Positions 24,146 to 36,149 of a DNA stretch of 64,000 nucleotides are shown piece by piece; the stretch's first letter is position 1; the number at the start of each line of letters is the position of its first letter. The stretch covers positions 91,385,030 through 91,449,029 of the forward strand of contig NC_060246.1 of the NCBI RefSeq assembly GCF_921293095.1, read 5' to 3'. Source of the DNA: Ischnura elegans (Eukaryota > Arthropoda > Insecta > Odonata > Coenagrionidae). The notes under the pieces were generated by a model. It was given only the letters and a program-made list of their open reading frames with translations. It was not told the origin of the DNA and did not search any database. The position numbers were made by a program, and so were the translations under genes.

Positions 24146-24660
24146 CCCTTTTCAGCATTTTCATTTACCTTAAATTTAAAAATTTTACCACAGTATTTTC
24201 TGAATTATAAGTCACATAGTAATAACAAGAAAAATGTTGAAAATAGTCTACCTTACGCACCCTGATTATTTTATGATCAGAAGATAAGTTTTGAATGCTT
24301 AATGATTCCCCAAAAATTACATAAACGTCCTCTAAAGGAGGTTTAGCGAGTACAGAAAATACCCTGAAAACGTTAAATGCTAAAATTAATCCGGCTCTCG
24401 AGAAGAGGTTCAGTGGCGAATGGGTATTCGACGAAAGGTGGAAAAAGTGGAAGGTGGGGAGTGAGAGAGGACGCCTTTCCACTCGTTTCGCTGTTCTTTT
24501 TTTTTAATGGCTCCATTTACTACGGGATCTGCAGAGGCGAGCGAGCGAAGGGTGAAGGCGGGCGTGAGTTGTGTGGGGAAGCAGAAAAGATGTCGCGAAT
24601 ATATAGTCGCTGACGCTAACAGTGATCTTTTGTTCTGATCAACAGGCCATAAGCCTTTTC

Positions 24661-24757
24661 TGCAATAACTTTGCTTGGAGTAACTATGCAGTTTAAAACT
24701 CAAAAAGAGCGTTTGTATATCAACTACAACTTAAAATGGCGTTACTTGAATGGAGGA
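24661..24757 (+). repeat. Dispersed repeat pair, copy 2
   Basis: This is the partner of 8463-8562 in the same orientation, moderately diverged. Confidence 0.4.
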
Positions 24758-25324
24758 GGTGAGAAGCCAAAGTTTACAAGTGATTTATTTTCGAAAGAAA
24801 GTTAGATACAGAAATGAGGCAAAGAAGACAAAAAAAGATCAACTATGTAGTTATTTTGTATCACGTTTTATTTTCCACTCGGTGTTAGTATTCAATTCCA
24901 GAGGCCACCTAGTTTTTCTATATTTCTTTCAACAATTTCTGTACCTAATTCTGCTTAGAAAGAAAATCACTTGTGCCCCTTGGCTACTCACCCCCTCAAT
25001 TAAGATAGCCATTCCTGGAGAAAAGCCCAAATTTCTCTTGACATTAACGAACAACAAGGAAGATAATTTGGTCTCTCGGGAGGTAACAGTGACGCCATGG
25101 CAACATTAGCAGTGCCGGAACGCGCTTTTGTTAACCTTTTTTTAGAGGAGAAATATTACTGTGTATGTTTTTATTACAAATTTCAATTTGCATTTTATTA
25201 TAAAATGTTTTGTTTTGGTTTCGAATGTATTATTAGAAATTTTCAGGCACCAAAATTGATAAAAGAGTTGTTTGACTATTATGTCGTTTGTCAACGCCGT
25301 TTCGGCGCCATGACACCACTGTGA

Positions 25325-25333
25325 GGTATATAA
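25325..25333 (+). promoter_or_regulatory. Isolated TATA-box-like sequence
   Basis: GTATATAAAGTA is a close match to a core TATA box, but no gene start is seen within the next several hundred bases, so it may be chance in AT-rich DNA. Confidence 0.15.
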
Positions 25334-25431
25334 AGTACCGATTGATGCGCAATTTGTACAGTTTGAAGGAAAATGACATTAATTGGTCAAGTAGCACCAA
25401 GTGAAATTGCTGATCTCGGGGCATTGCGGTT

Positions 25432-25620
25432 ATGCAGGCGGAGTAGTGTGGGTAGAGCCTTGTAGGTGGAGTGCTTCTAGCACAAGGGTTGCGGGTCGAA
25501 TTCCTGAGTTGAGGCGAGTGAAGATATTATGTACAGCACCTCATTACTTCCCATGCCTTGAGCGTTTCCTGTAACCATTTATACACTCAAGGGACGATAC
25601 ATTGTAAGCTGAGGAACGCA
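25432..25620 (+). repeat. tRNA-derived SINE candidate
   Basis: GTGTGGGTAGAGCCTTG and GGGTCGAATTCC have the spacing of tRNA A and B boxes. The tRNA-like head is followed by unrelated sequence with no intact acceptor stem. Confidence 0.5.
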
Positions 25621-27262
25621 ATTGGAACATATATCATTAGTCATGAGCTCAGTTGAACGCAGCCTCCTTTATTTGTTCCTGAGGTACTCACACGTTTTGA
25701 AAATAGTCGTGGGTTGGCCGCCGGCGGGAGGAGGAAATGAGGGAAGAGATTGGTTTGAGAGAAAGGATTGGCGGGAGGCGGGACAGGCGTGCGAAATCTC
25801 TCTCAGCAGGTGAGGAGGTCAGAGAATTGGGAGGAAACTTGCTTTCGATCGCACCCCATTACTTAAAATGAGATGGATTGTAGAGAGAAGCCGTCGGTTA
25901 GAGAATCTCAATTAACCACTATACTATGAGATTGAGTCTGGAGCTGATAACAAAGGGAACCCTTACCCCTTCTTCTGCATAGGTTACTTTTATATTTTAA
26001 TGTCGTTGAAATTCTCTCATTCAGTTGGTAGGCATTATTATAGCCTACGGTGAAGGACTGGAACCAGTGATAGTTCATTTTTTTATCGTATCTCGTTAGT
26101 TAGTTAGTTAGTAACAGTCTTTTAACGAAATCGTTCGATCCTAGTCGTGAAAGTTTTTTTTTATTATATGTTTTTTTTCTTTTCTGTAATTAGCATGATT
26201 TGAATTCCAAATGCTTCTGCTTTAACTGTTTTACGTCGTGATTGTTTGACTGCTATCATTTCAACGAGACTTTTCTTATGGTATTCATTAGTAAGTGCGG
26301 TGATTAGCCTTAAGCTCTTTCTCAGAGAAACACAGTTATCTATGTTGGTTATTACATCATTTTCAAAGAAGTTAATGCTCTCAGTTATTATTCACTCATA
26401 ATCTCATTGTAATGAAGTGTGGGATTATCGTTATACAATAAATTTTTTATATAATTTCATATTTTCTAGGCAATTATTCTCTTTGTATCATAATTTTTCT
26501 TTACTTTTTTGATTCACATGAAGCCTATGGTCAAATATTTACCCTTGGCCGTCTCCTGGCGAAATCATTCAATCTATTTATTTAAAATACCTCGTTTTTT
26601 CATCTCAAAATAAAACCCTCTATTATCGTTTATCATGAAGCATATTCTGAGCGTTTCCCCTTAGACCGTTTCGTGCCGTTAATCCTTGAATTTTGCCAAA
26701 AACTTACCAATTTTTCTCATAGTAGTTTCTCATAATAGTTTGTTCTTAACTAAATACTAATCGTAAAAACCTCTGTATACCCTTATTCCTCACACTTTTG
26801 TACATCGAAAGAGATAGGTTCCCATTAGCACAGTTAAAAAAATGCTTTTTGCACATAAAAAATGTTTTTCATCTAATACAGGACCTTTCGACATTATAAT
26901 GCAAAATCTTAGTTCACAGAATACAGGCAATGAAATCGTTGTATTTTTAAGTTTGTTGTCTATTTATCCAGCAATTTGAGCAAGTTTTGGTGACCATTTC
27001 ATGTTACCACCGCGATTTAACTTCAATTTCAGCATTCATTCAAATTACCCTGAAAAAGTGGTCCGGTGTCGAGCCTAAGTACCATCTTTGACTCGATTCT
27101 TAAGGTACATACAATGAACATAATGTCAGCTTTTTTCTCAATCACAAGTATATTCTAGCATTGATAAACATTTTTCGTTTGCTTAAACAAATATCACCGT
27201 AAAAGCCCGCGTAAAAATGTGGATTTTCCAATGCAATTTCCGGAAAATAAAGGTAGTAAAGG
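25621..27262. other. Intergenic, low-complexity patches only
   Basis: Contains a short GTTA tetranucleotide run near 26096-26111 and T-rich stretches. No gene is seen. Confidence 0.45.
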
Positions 27263-27375
27263 TTCACTTTGAAAATGACATAATATGTTGAAACCATGGT
27301 CGGTAGATGAATTCTGAATTAAAGTGTGGAAATAACTATTTTTAGTTTTTATCGTGGATATATCGAACTTCCACC
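27263..27375 (+). repeat. Dispersed repeat with GTTGAAACCATGGTCGGT, copy 2
   Basis: This is the partner of 1026-1145 in the same orientation, about 70 percent alike by eye. Confidence 0.4.
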
Positions 27376-27639
27376 AAATCAAGCCTGAAGCGACTTTATA
27401 CGCTAGGAAAGCCTGTTATCTGCGGCCGTCATTCCATGAGATTCAGCCAGAAGAATATAATTTGAAATTCTCATGAAAATGACATGCTTTCTTCAAGCGA
27501 CCAACCTCCTTAATAGCAAATGCGGCCTTCACGTAAACTCCAATGGACCATGCGCCCCCCGAATGTGCGTGTAGGTGGCGTCCAGCAAAAACAGATCGGC
27601 AGCAATGTTTGGCCCTTGGTTACCTCACTCTCACCTTGG

Positions 27640-27860
27640 AAACTCTCTCCCCCTCCTCCCCCACCCCACGGAAATAGCGACCAGTGAAAACAAACCGAAT
27701 CCATGGGGAGGGAGGGTGCTCTGCTGGGAGAGGAGGCGGTTTACTTCCCGAGACCGACTGTGCTAACAGCGGGCGGCGCGGCGGTGGGTGGAGGAGTACA
27801 GGCAACAGGGGAGCTGGCGGGCAAGGATGATTAAGCGAGCGTTCTGGATCGTTTAAAAGG
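27640..27860. other. GC-rich block, no gene recognised
   Basis: CpG and C-rich sequence lies next to the MITE at 27902. The overlapping short frames on both strands are proline/serine-rich by composition. Confidence 0.3.
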
Positions 27861-27901
27861 GTCGTCCCCAAGAAACTAAATGAATATTATCTTCATGACA
27901 T

Positions 27902-28202
27902 CAGTGGCGCAGCGAGGGGGGGGGGGGTTTGGGGGATAAACCCCCCCAGAGCTCAGACAATTTTTTAAGTTTAATGCAATTTATTTATTTGGATTAATAA
28001 TACTTATAGAATAGTGTATGGATTAATAAAATATCCCTCAGAAGGCCGTAAAACACACAATTTTTGACCATTTATCTTTTTTTCTCTGGCGGAGGACCCT
28101 CGCATCTCCCGCTAACCCTCGAAGGTATGCCACACCCCCAGACATTCCAGTTTTAGTTGTGCCTGAAACACCCCATATCCTTAATTCCTGGCTGCGCCCC
28201 TG
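27902..28202. mobile_element. hAT-type MITE with perfect 8-bp target duplication
   Basis: The ends CAGTGGCGCAGCGAGG and CCTGGCTGCGCCCCTG are inverted repeats. CATGACAT flanks both sides (27894-27901 and 28203-28210). The element is 301 bp with a G-run near one end and no coding sequence. Confidence 0.85.
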
Positions 28203-28210
28203 CATGACAT

Positions 28211-29936
28211 AGATGTAATATTTTTCTTATACCTAATGGAATGATGACCACAGCAATATAGGCTTTTCATTCTTAATTTTCTGGAAATTGCGTTCGAAAT
28301 TTTGTACTTTTACTTGGGCTTTTATGGCCATAGTTGTTTTAGCACACGAAAAACGTTTATCGATGCTAGGATAATCTGTTATTATTGAAAACTAGCTTAT
28401 ATAATGTCACCGGACGGTATTAAGAGTTATTAGCCAATGAATGCCGTAATAAAAGTAAAATAATGTTAGTTACATGAAAATGACACAACTCTCGGTTTTA
28501 ATGGCCGCATAAACTGTTTGCTTCAAAATTTAAGGAAGGAATTATCTGTATCCTCTGAATCCATATTTTTCTTTATTCCCCCATCGATGTAGTCTATCGT
28601 GCCAAAAAAATCAATTACACACGTAAGAGTATTCGTGTTGAACCCCGCAGTCGCGAACCTAACTCCTAAAGAGATACAAATATTCTGAATTCGTGTCCGT
28701 AAAACTTCCAAACCTGCAAAAATTATCGACTGTCCGTTCGAACCAGGCGCTGAACTTGCCAATCGATGCGAGCTACATCGCTCAGTCGGTAATCATCTAT
28801 CCGAAAGGGTTCTATTTACATGATGCTTCTTTATTTCGGAGTACCATGGCTTTTACGATATTCGGAATTCCGATTGCCATCATCTCCATTTTCTACGTAA
28901 AAATGTTTAGCGCTTTAGAAATTTGAAAGGCTTTATTAATATTTGTTATTCCGTGTTTTACATACGTATTTCATGATAATTTTTTCTTTCCCTTACATTG
29001 ATAGTTCTAGCGATAGGTTTTCAGGGACCAAAAGAGTGATCGCTCGAATCATCATTTCTGAATCATACGGTTATTCCCTGTTTCCGTCGCTTATTCCGAC
29101 ACTATCTGTCAAGGATCTATCTGTTATTGATACACTTGACACTGTTGTTTGTAACAACAAAACGCGCAGCACCAAAATAAAACTCAGTGGAAATATTTCA
29201 ATCTCCAATTTTACTTATATTAAGAACTTCCACCACATCGTACCTCATATCATACAGGACTCGCTTGATACTCAATCAATCATCTAGAAAGTTTCAGAGC
29301 ACATAGAGTGGCTCCTTTTCAACTTTTCCCTCTTCCTCAAATTTGAAAATTATATCTCGTCATTTTCTCTGTGGTCAAATTTTAATATTTGAGGTACTTA
29401 CATGCTTAATGCTTACAAGATTTTGCTACGCATTTGCTGAATTTTTCGGTATCATGGCGTGAGCTTTAAACGAACGAGTAGTTTTCGCTTAGGTGGTGGT
29501 CTCTTCCCCCAGCCTCTCCCGGAGAATTCCTGCGGCCTTCTCAGGTAACTCTGGCAGTTTTTACAATTTTCGCCAGCCGTTTGCTCTTCAAGCATCTTTT
29601 TTTCGGTGATATAAAATCTGGTTAAATTCAATACTAGGAATACCAAACAGTTCTAGGATTGGAGGCTTTCTCACTCTTACAATGCTTGGACTAATGGCCG
29701 CCGCAATGACTTTGGTGCATTAACAAGCTTCTCCACGATTTTCAAATTCCTCTTTACCATAGATTATTTGACCCTCAAACGCCCCCAAAATAGTAGAGGA
29801 ATGGTGGCAAATGGCGATATTATAGATTAAAAAATATAGTGTTTCGACAATTTTTCCTTGGGCTTCAGACGATTTTGGAAAGGGTCTATTCTATGATTTT
29901 TGTCGCATCTTGGCTCATTCACCCCAAACATTCGTA
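28211..29936. other. Intergenic, nothing recognised
   Basis: Several short frames near 28523-29287 have no coding signal. One TATATAATGTC fragment of the dispersed motif occurs near 28398. Confidence 0.4.
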
Positions 29937-30170
29937 AAGGCCGTTTTCCACGGTATACGGAATTGCGCAATCTGACGTACGTGCGAAGGCGCAAAATTGC
30001 GTCGTGTAAAGCGGTGAATTGCTAGAACACATGCGAGAATGCGTGGATGCGAGACGGCAAAATAGCCCCTGTTCTAATTTCGTTCATGCATTCGCGCAAT
30101 TCCACGCCATTCATTAGAAATGAATGCAGCTCTAACCTGCGCTATTCCGTGCCCCGTGTAAAACGGCCTT
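29937..30170. mobile_element. MITE with AAGGCCGTTTT termini, 234 bp
   Basis: AAGGCCGTTTTCCACGG at the left and CCGTGTAAAACGGCCTT at the right form a 17-bp inverted repeat with one mismatch. The inside is rich in short GCGCAATT / AATTGCG motifs in both orientations. No clear target duplication is seen; TA or TTA is possible. Confidence 0.7.
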
Positions 30171-30375
30171 AAGAATCAATCAGTCACCGGTCGAAAGTGG
30201 GTTTTTAATTATACAGATACGCTACTAAAAAAAAGAAAAAATATTCTACCGGGCGAGAGGGAATGATACGTCATCTTAAGACATCGGTGAGGCAATGATA
30301 GGTGGGGAAGGGTTATGGGGAGCGTCTGGGATCTTCTCGGCCCCTTCTCCTCCAGCAGCAGATCCCCATCCCAGA

Positions 30376-30720
30376 CTAGAAGGGAGGTAGGGGGGGGGCG
30401 GGAGTCCATAGGGGATCCGTTGAGAGCCTCCCCGTGAGATTAGCACTCAACATCTCGCGCCTATGCAAGCGGACCATCATCATCACCATCGTGTAGTACC
30501 AGACTTGATTCGGAGCGATCAGCTCCCCAAACTGCCGCAGTCTCCCTCGCGATCTCAGCTCAGTGGTCCGAAGCCGTTTACGTTTTGCCCGCGATACCTC
30601 CACGGGATGTTTACCCATCAACATACTCCCGCGTCGTCTCCTTAAACGCCTTTTTGCGCGGTCGCTCGCGGGTGCAAGCACGTCTTGAGGCCGGAGGACC
30701 GTTCGTCTTGTGATCACGCC
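30376..30720 (-). other. GC-rich block with a 113-residue open frame
   Basis: On the minus strand a frame from 30717 reads basic sequence (AKRRLRRRRGSML, VSRAKRKRLRTTELRSRGRL) with mostly GC-ending codons. It has no family I recognise and no splice or polyadenylation context. Composition could explain it. A weak coding candidate. Confidence 0.2.
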
Positions 30721-32799
30721 TCCTGTTTATTGTTGCGAGTCGTCAAGGTAACTAGACGTAGTACTAACACTCAATTAACGTCAGTTGAGGTTGATGGTAA
30801 CGCTCCTTCAATGTTTTCTACTAAAACATTATGTGCGCTAATTATAATTCTGCATTTTATGATCTTCTCAACCCTTGAACGACTTTGATGGAATGAGTTG
30901 GCGCTCAAATATTTCTTCTCTTATTTCGAAATTTCTATTCGAGAATTTCTCGATCGACCGAGAAATCAATCTCAAATTTTGGGTTTTCGTATCTTCTTAC
31001 CTTTGATCAAATGGATTACTTGAAATTCGTCGCATCTATTTAAATGATTATGGGGTTCCATATGGAAATTTCTGGAAGTGTGATGTTTTCTATTGTCAGA
31101 GCGCTTCAAATAATCTGTATTGGAATCGGAAATAATTGGAAAACGCCATGCGTCTATACCTTCACAAAAATAAAATTCAACGTAGATATCTACAGGAAAC
31201 ACTAATTTTATGAATAGAAGCAAACTTATTCAGCTCATATCTTGGATACATGTGTGCTTATGATCATTAACTCGTTTGTGTGAAATTTTTCATTCCACAA
31301 TTCGTACGGCTTATAATTAGGAAACTATTCGAATCAAATCATAGGCTCTGATTTGAAACGAATCCTATGGGTATATTTTCCTTCATACACAGTTATTGTG
31401 TCTAGATTTTTAAGATTCTAAATTTAATACTTTATAAAGGAACTTACTTTCATGGGTAGGGTGGTGTGTGACCTAATCTTATTTTTATTCATGTGGGAAA
31501 AATTAAAATAATAAATACCAATCACCTGCGGCTCTCTTTGATAGAGTAAAAAACACTGCAGTTTTTCTCGGTAATAACTCCATCTCTTACTCTTACAGTA
31601 AAAATTAATTTTTGTTGATTACCTTTGCGTATTGTGAGGTTAAAATAAATTCCAATGGATTTTTCGCAAGGAGAGTAAATTTCTGATTGATACCTTTATG
31701 TGTTTGTTGCAAAGTAGGCGTAAATGTGAACGATTATTTTTACCACTGTTTCTTGATGCTGTGCAGTGGCAACTAATAAACTTTTAATTTTTCTTATTTT
31801 GTGATAAACTGCTTAGGCTAAAGAAACCTCTCGAGAAGGCATAAACATTGGAATACTTAATATGAATCTGTAACTGTTACTTACTTTATAAAATGAGTAG
31901 GCGATCTCTATGATACATACCTATATCAGCTTTTGGAAGTGTACTCTTGAGCCCTTTTCTGGAACTCCAATGGAAAATCCATGGCATAAATTCCCTCTCA
32001 GACTGTATTCATGAAAAAATAAAGCCATCAATATTTTAGTATGAGTCCGTCTTTTTTTACATTTTTAGAGTTAGAGCTTCCGCATGGACCAGCAGTTTGT
32101 GTTCCATTTTTGATTTTTTTACTATATCATCCATTTTTTGGGTTTCAGATAAGCCCTATGGATGAATAATCTTAAAAATAAAGTGGGTGATCCTATGATC
32201 CTGGAAAAGATAGAGAATCTCCATTTTTTTGGCCCGTGACCAAACGTCCCTCTTCCAACCTTTGGATGACCTAAAAAGAGGGTGCCTCTTTCAAAAGCGC
32301 TCTCGAAGCACATTTTCTTGCCAGGAAGAGCATGAAATTCGCATAGGAAACATTTGCAGTAGAAAGTACAGACATTTTCATCATTTCATTAGTATTCTCA
32401 TGTCTCCCTTAAAAAGCAACCAAATATTGAGGGATAATTATGTACTGAATGCCAAAATATTTAAGCGAAAATAATTGTTACCAAAGCATAATTGCGTTTT
32501 TATATCCTTTTACTTATTTTTTAAAATTTTGATTCTTCAATTGGGCAGCATTTGATAAGAATCTCATAGCAAGGTTAATTTCTCACTAAATATATTGTAT
32601 TTAGAGCAATAAATATGATTGCGTGAATTGTCTTTTGTCTCTAAATTTTATATTTTTTATTTCATCCTTAGGTCGGTCTCAAATTAAAGTCTTTAACTTT
32701 TTTTGATGGGTTGATAAAAGTTATTGAGCATGTAAAAAATAGCATGAAGTAACGTGTGACGTGGTATTCAGTTATTCTAATTTATTATACCGTGAAGAT
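30721..32799. other. Intergenic, nothing recognised
   Basis: AT-rich. No domains appear in any frame, and no repeat was detected by eye. Confidence 0.45.
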
Positions 32800-33035
32800 G
32801 GGACAGCTTTGGAGGCCACATTATGAGGACTGATGGCCTAATAAAAAAAATCGCAGAAGGAAAGACGGAAAAGGAAAGTACTCGAATGAGTTACATAGGA
32901 CAGGCTATAATGGATGTAAAAGAGAAGAAATGTATCACTATGAAAAAGCCAGCGGATTCGAAAGCGGAATGGAGAGCTGAGTCAAATTAATCTTAGGATT
33001 GTTGACTAATGATGATGATCGTTAGCTTAAATTAG
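32800..33035 (+). mobile_element. LINE 3' end, family A, copy 2 (decayed)
   Basis: This matches copy 1: GGHIMRTDGLIKKIAEGK, then SYIGQAIMDVKEKK, then EWRAESN, a stop and a GATGATGATC tail. It is severely 5'-truncated. Confidence 0.65.
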
Positions 33036-33466
33036 GTATTTGCCTCGCTCTCCTCTTGACCTTGGTTTGGTATTTGTATTCTCAACTGTAGTAGCTTAAC
33101 TAATGCAGAAACCCTATTTATGCATCTCTAGTTCAAACCAACGGAGCTATCAAATCCCTCTTTCAGTTTGAAAGCGTATAAAATCCAACGTAAACATGTT
33201 TGCTATCGCTACTTTTTATAAAAACATGGCCCCATCAAAAGACTGTGATCGTTGACTCGGAATGCTTAGCTTTTTATACAATTTTACGGCGCGAAGGTTC
33301 ACAAAACCTTTTCAAGTTCAGTTTTAAATCGTTTGCTTTTGTTCTTTTCTCAGAGAGAATCATTAAATAGTTTAATATAAAATAAAGCATTAACGGCAAA
33401 TGTTGTGAAAATCTGAGTCATCAGTAAAAGTTTAATTGTTTATTTAACAGAAGTTTTTGTTAAATT

Positions 33467-33835
33467 ACTAAAGGTTTCGCGGTCCATGTTTGTAGATTTA
33501 TGGCTTTTTGGGAATATCCCGCGTCAGGTTATTAAAATGGCCGACGTTTCTTCTCCTATGCCGGAGACCTCATCAGGGCGAATGACCGTGTTGTCTTTAT
33601 TTCGCATCAATTTATAGGTGGTGGGTGGTGGTAGGGAGTTAGGGAGGGTTAGGGAGTAGGGTAGGAGGGTTAGGGACCCCTCCCTAACTCCCTACCACCA
33701 CCCACCACCTATAAATTGATGCGAAATAAAGACAACACGGTCATTCGCCCTGATGAGGTCTCCGGCATAGGAGAAGAAACGTCGGCCATTTTAATAACCT
33801 GACGCGGGATATTCCCAAAAAACCATAAATCTACA
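33467..33835. mobile_element. Foldback insertion, Penelope-like, with 14-bp target duplication
   Basis: GTTTTTGTTAAATT flanks the insertion exactly at 33453-33466 and 33836-33849. The insert is 24 bases plus a palindrome: arms 33491-33648 and 33678-33835 (158 bp each, one mismatch seen) around a 29-base loop. Each arm carries CTGATGAG-hairpin-GAAACGTC. Long variable duplications and inverted partial copies with hammerhead motifs are established properties of Penelope-like retroelements; assignment here is inferred from those traits, with no coding sequence. Confidence 0.7.
33741..33790 (+). ncRNA. Hammerhead-ribozyme-like motif (degenerate)
   Basis: CTGATGA at 33750-33756 and GAAAC at 33776-33780 are the two core strands. 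Stem II is TCTCC (33759-33763) with GGAGA (33770-33774) around GGCATA. Stem I can pair GCC (33747-33749) with GGC (33784-33786) next to a GTC cleavage triplet (33781-33783). Stem III reduces to the palindrome ACGT, which would need dimers. The usual G10.1-C11.1 pair is lost, so activity is doubtful. A mirror copy lies on the minus strand at 33540-33585. Confidence 0.45.
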
Positions 33836-34189
33836 GTTTTTGTTAAATTTATTAAATTGAGTTTATTTCTTTTTTCCCCTTTTTATTGAATTCAATTTTT
33901 AACGTTGATTACTGTCTTAAGAATTGAATGCAAAATTTTTTGCCAACTTTTTGGTATATTTTTATACCTTCATCTTTTTTGCAATGTGAAGATACTGCTT
34001 GGTCGTACTGGTCAGGTGAATAGTGTTCTCCTCCTACCCCCCCTGGCGCCGGGTTAGAATTTTGAACGTATTTATGTTGGCCACAGCTATATTATGGGCA
34101 CTACTAGTCTCGATCTCTTCAAGCCATTTACAAGAGAACAATATTATTTCTCAAGAATACGACATTGCACATCCATCGGTCCTAAAGAG

Positions 34190-34570
34190 GCCGACTTTGG
34201 TTGAATGTCTCCCATATCTTCGTGAAGTAGAGAAACGCATATTCATTATACCGGGTTGAAATCCTGGTGGCGGCAGAGATTTTCCGTACCCTGCTTGAGT
34301 ATCATGTGGGGAGCACTGTTAGGACGTGCACTTCGTCCGTCAAATGGAACGTTAAGCCGTAGTCCTCTTGTCGCCTTTCGTAAATAGGAGGCTAATGCCG
34401 ACCACTGGGGGGTGTTTCAGAGTCTCCCTTTCCGAGCGGATCGGGAGACTTGACGCGGATTCTGCGTCACTTACTATCGGCCAGGCAATCCGTGCGTTTC
34501 AGACTGGCTTCCTATCGACTCAAGGCCGGCTTTCCTATCGGATAGAAGTCGAGTGGGCTAGAGGTGCCGG
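34190..34570 (+). repeat. Putative SINE or retroelement 3' region with tRNA-like B box
   Basis: GGGTTGAAATCC at 34254-34265 is a pol III B-box-like sequence, followed by GGTGGCGGCAGAGATTTTCC and AACGTTAAGCCG, a run I recall from arthropod SINEs. The segment from about 34404 shares GGGGTGTTTCAGAGTCTC and, about 85 bases later, CCGTGCGTTTCA with the minus strand near 36247-36345. Confidence 0.45.
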
Positions 34571-35162
34571 AAACTCATTCCCGTGGCGAGTGGAGATATG
34601 TTATATTGCTGTTTTTTATTAAGTATTTGGCTATAATAAAATCATACCACTTTATTTCATGAGTGCTGATATATGCGGATATTCTGATAGAGTAATATAA
34701 GTGCAAGTGACTTTAATTCTCGTGCAAATTAGGCGATAAATAGGCAGACTGTATCATTGACGGTACAAGTTCGTTTGCGTTGTTATTTGGACGAGTAATT
34801 TGGCAAAAAGAACGTGAAACAAGTTGGAATGCATGGCGTAACGACTTACAAATATGCAGGTAGCATAATGCATTGAATATGTGTCCGTGGGTTAGGAAGT
34901 ATAACAATTTGTATAGTTTGAAATGATTGTGTGTGTGACTTGACATCGTAGTCACATCGAAATTAGACGTGGTTATGTACCTAATTCAGCTGATTACGTG
35001 GTACATGGTTTCAGTACATTCCATGTACATTCTAAATATTCATTTTAATATTAAATACTAGTTCAAGCATAACGGGAATAGCCACGATAACAACTATACC
35101 GAAGCTCCCTCATACCATCCTTCTATTTATAGGTTACAAATTTCGGCCTTTTTGTAACAATT

Positions 35163-35232
35163 GACGGTGGCGCAGCGGGTTAAGGCAGTATGCAGCGAGG
35201 TAAAGGTTATAGGTTCGACTCCCTTTTGCAGC
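35163..35232 (+). repeat. tRNA-like SINE head or tRNA relic
   Basis: GGTGGCGCAGCGGGTTAAGGC (first 20: GGTGGCGCAGCGGGTTAAGG) resembles an A box and GGTTCGACTCC a B box, at tRNA-like spacing, followed by a T-run. The acceptor stem does not pair, so this is not a functional tRNA. Confidence 0.5.
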
Positions 35233-35557
35233 GAATTTTTTTTTTGTGGAATTATCGCTCACTGAAATATAATTTAGAAGATGTATTTCAAGTTTCATCA
35301 GTAGCAACAATTTGTCATTTTCGTACCAAATAAAATGGTGTTATAGAAATAACCGAGAACGTGCAAAACAGATAACAAACTAACAAAATTATTTTGCGTT
35401 ATTTTAACGTACATAACTCAAGCCATTACTAATAATGGACACTATTCAACCTATTTTAATCGCTGTATTTCCTTTCAGCGTACCTTCACTTTCACGGAAA
35501 AATTGTAAGACGTTTACGGCATATCATGAAGGCCATAACATCATTTATGATGGACAA

Positions 35558-35755
35558 CATAGGCGGATCCAGGGGGGGGGCACGGGGGCACGTGCCCCCC
35601 CCAGACCCTCAAAAATATGCAAGATTTTTAATACGCTCCCATTATCATTGCATTCGTTTTGTATTACTAGGTATCCTTGTGCCCCACCCAGAACAAAATC
35701 CTGGATACGGCCTTGCTTGTGCCCCTCCCAGAAAAAAATCCTGGATCCGCCCCTG
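35558..35755. mobile_element. hAT-type MITE with perfect 8-bp target duplication
   Basis: The left end CATAGGCGGATCCAGG and right end CCTGGATCCGCCCCTG are inverted repeats. ATGGACAA flanks both sides (35550-35557 and 35756-35763). A second copy of the terminal motif (CCTGGATACGGCC) lies 55 bp inside the right end, suggesting a partial internal duplication of the terminus. It is 198 bp long. Confidence 0.87.
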
Positions 35756-36149
35756 ATGGACAATATTAATATTTAATTGAGATACTGAATGAAAATATGA
35801 CAATTTGGTTAAACAATAGAGTAAGTAAACCATATGTTGTTGGAAAAAATGATGGATATCGCGACTACCAGTAGTTTAGTTCTTAAAAACAATCAACTAT
35901 GCTCTCACGAGAATGAAAAGAACAAACTCGTTCAAAATTTTCCTTCACTCCCGTAATTTGCTCAAAACGACAGGGTATTACGTTAAAAAAAACTACAGAC
36001 GAACAATTCTAAAATAATTTTACCCGGCAACAACGTCAATTATGTGACAATGTATCAATTAGCACTTATTTATGCCCGTACATACCTTTCGCCTCCCTTG
36101 TCAAGTATCAAATCTTGCGGGAGGTTATTTTCGCTGCTCACTTGTCAAT

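Noticed and set aside
25097-25324. 75-codon frame followed by a TATA-like box
   Set aside because: Phe/Tyr/Lys-rich composition of AT-rich DNA; the TATA match has no gene start after it.
26096-26111. GTTA tetranucleotide run
   Set aside because: Only about four units, ordinary microsatellite-level noise.
35526-35756. Frames across the MITE at 35558-35755 on both strands
   Set aside because: They translate the MITE termini (for example GGSRGGARG and its mirror), not a protein.
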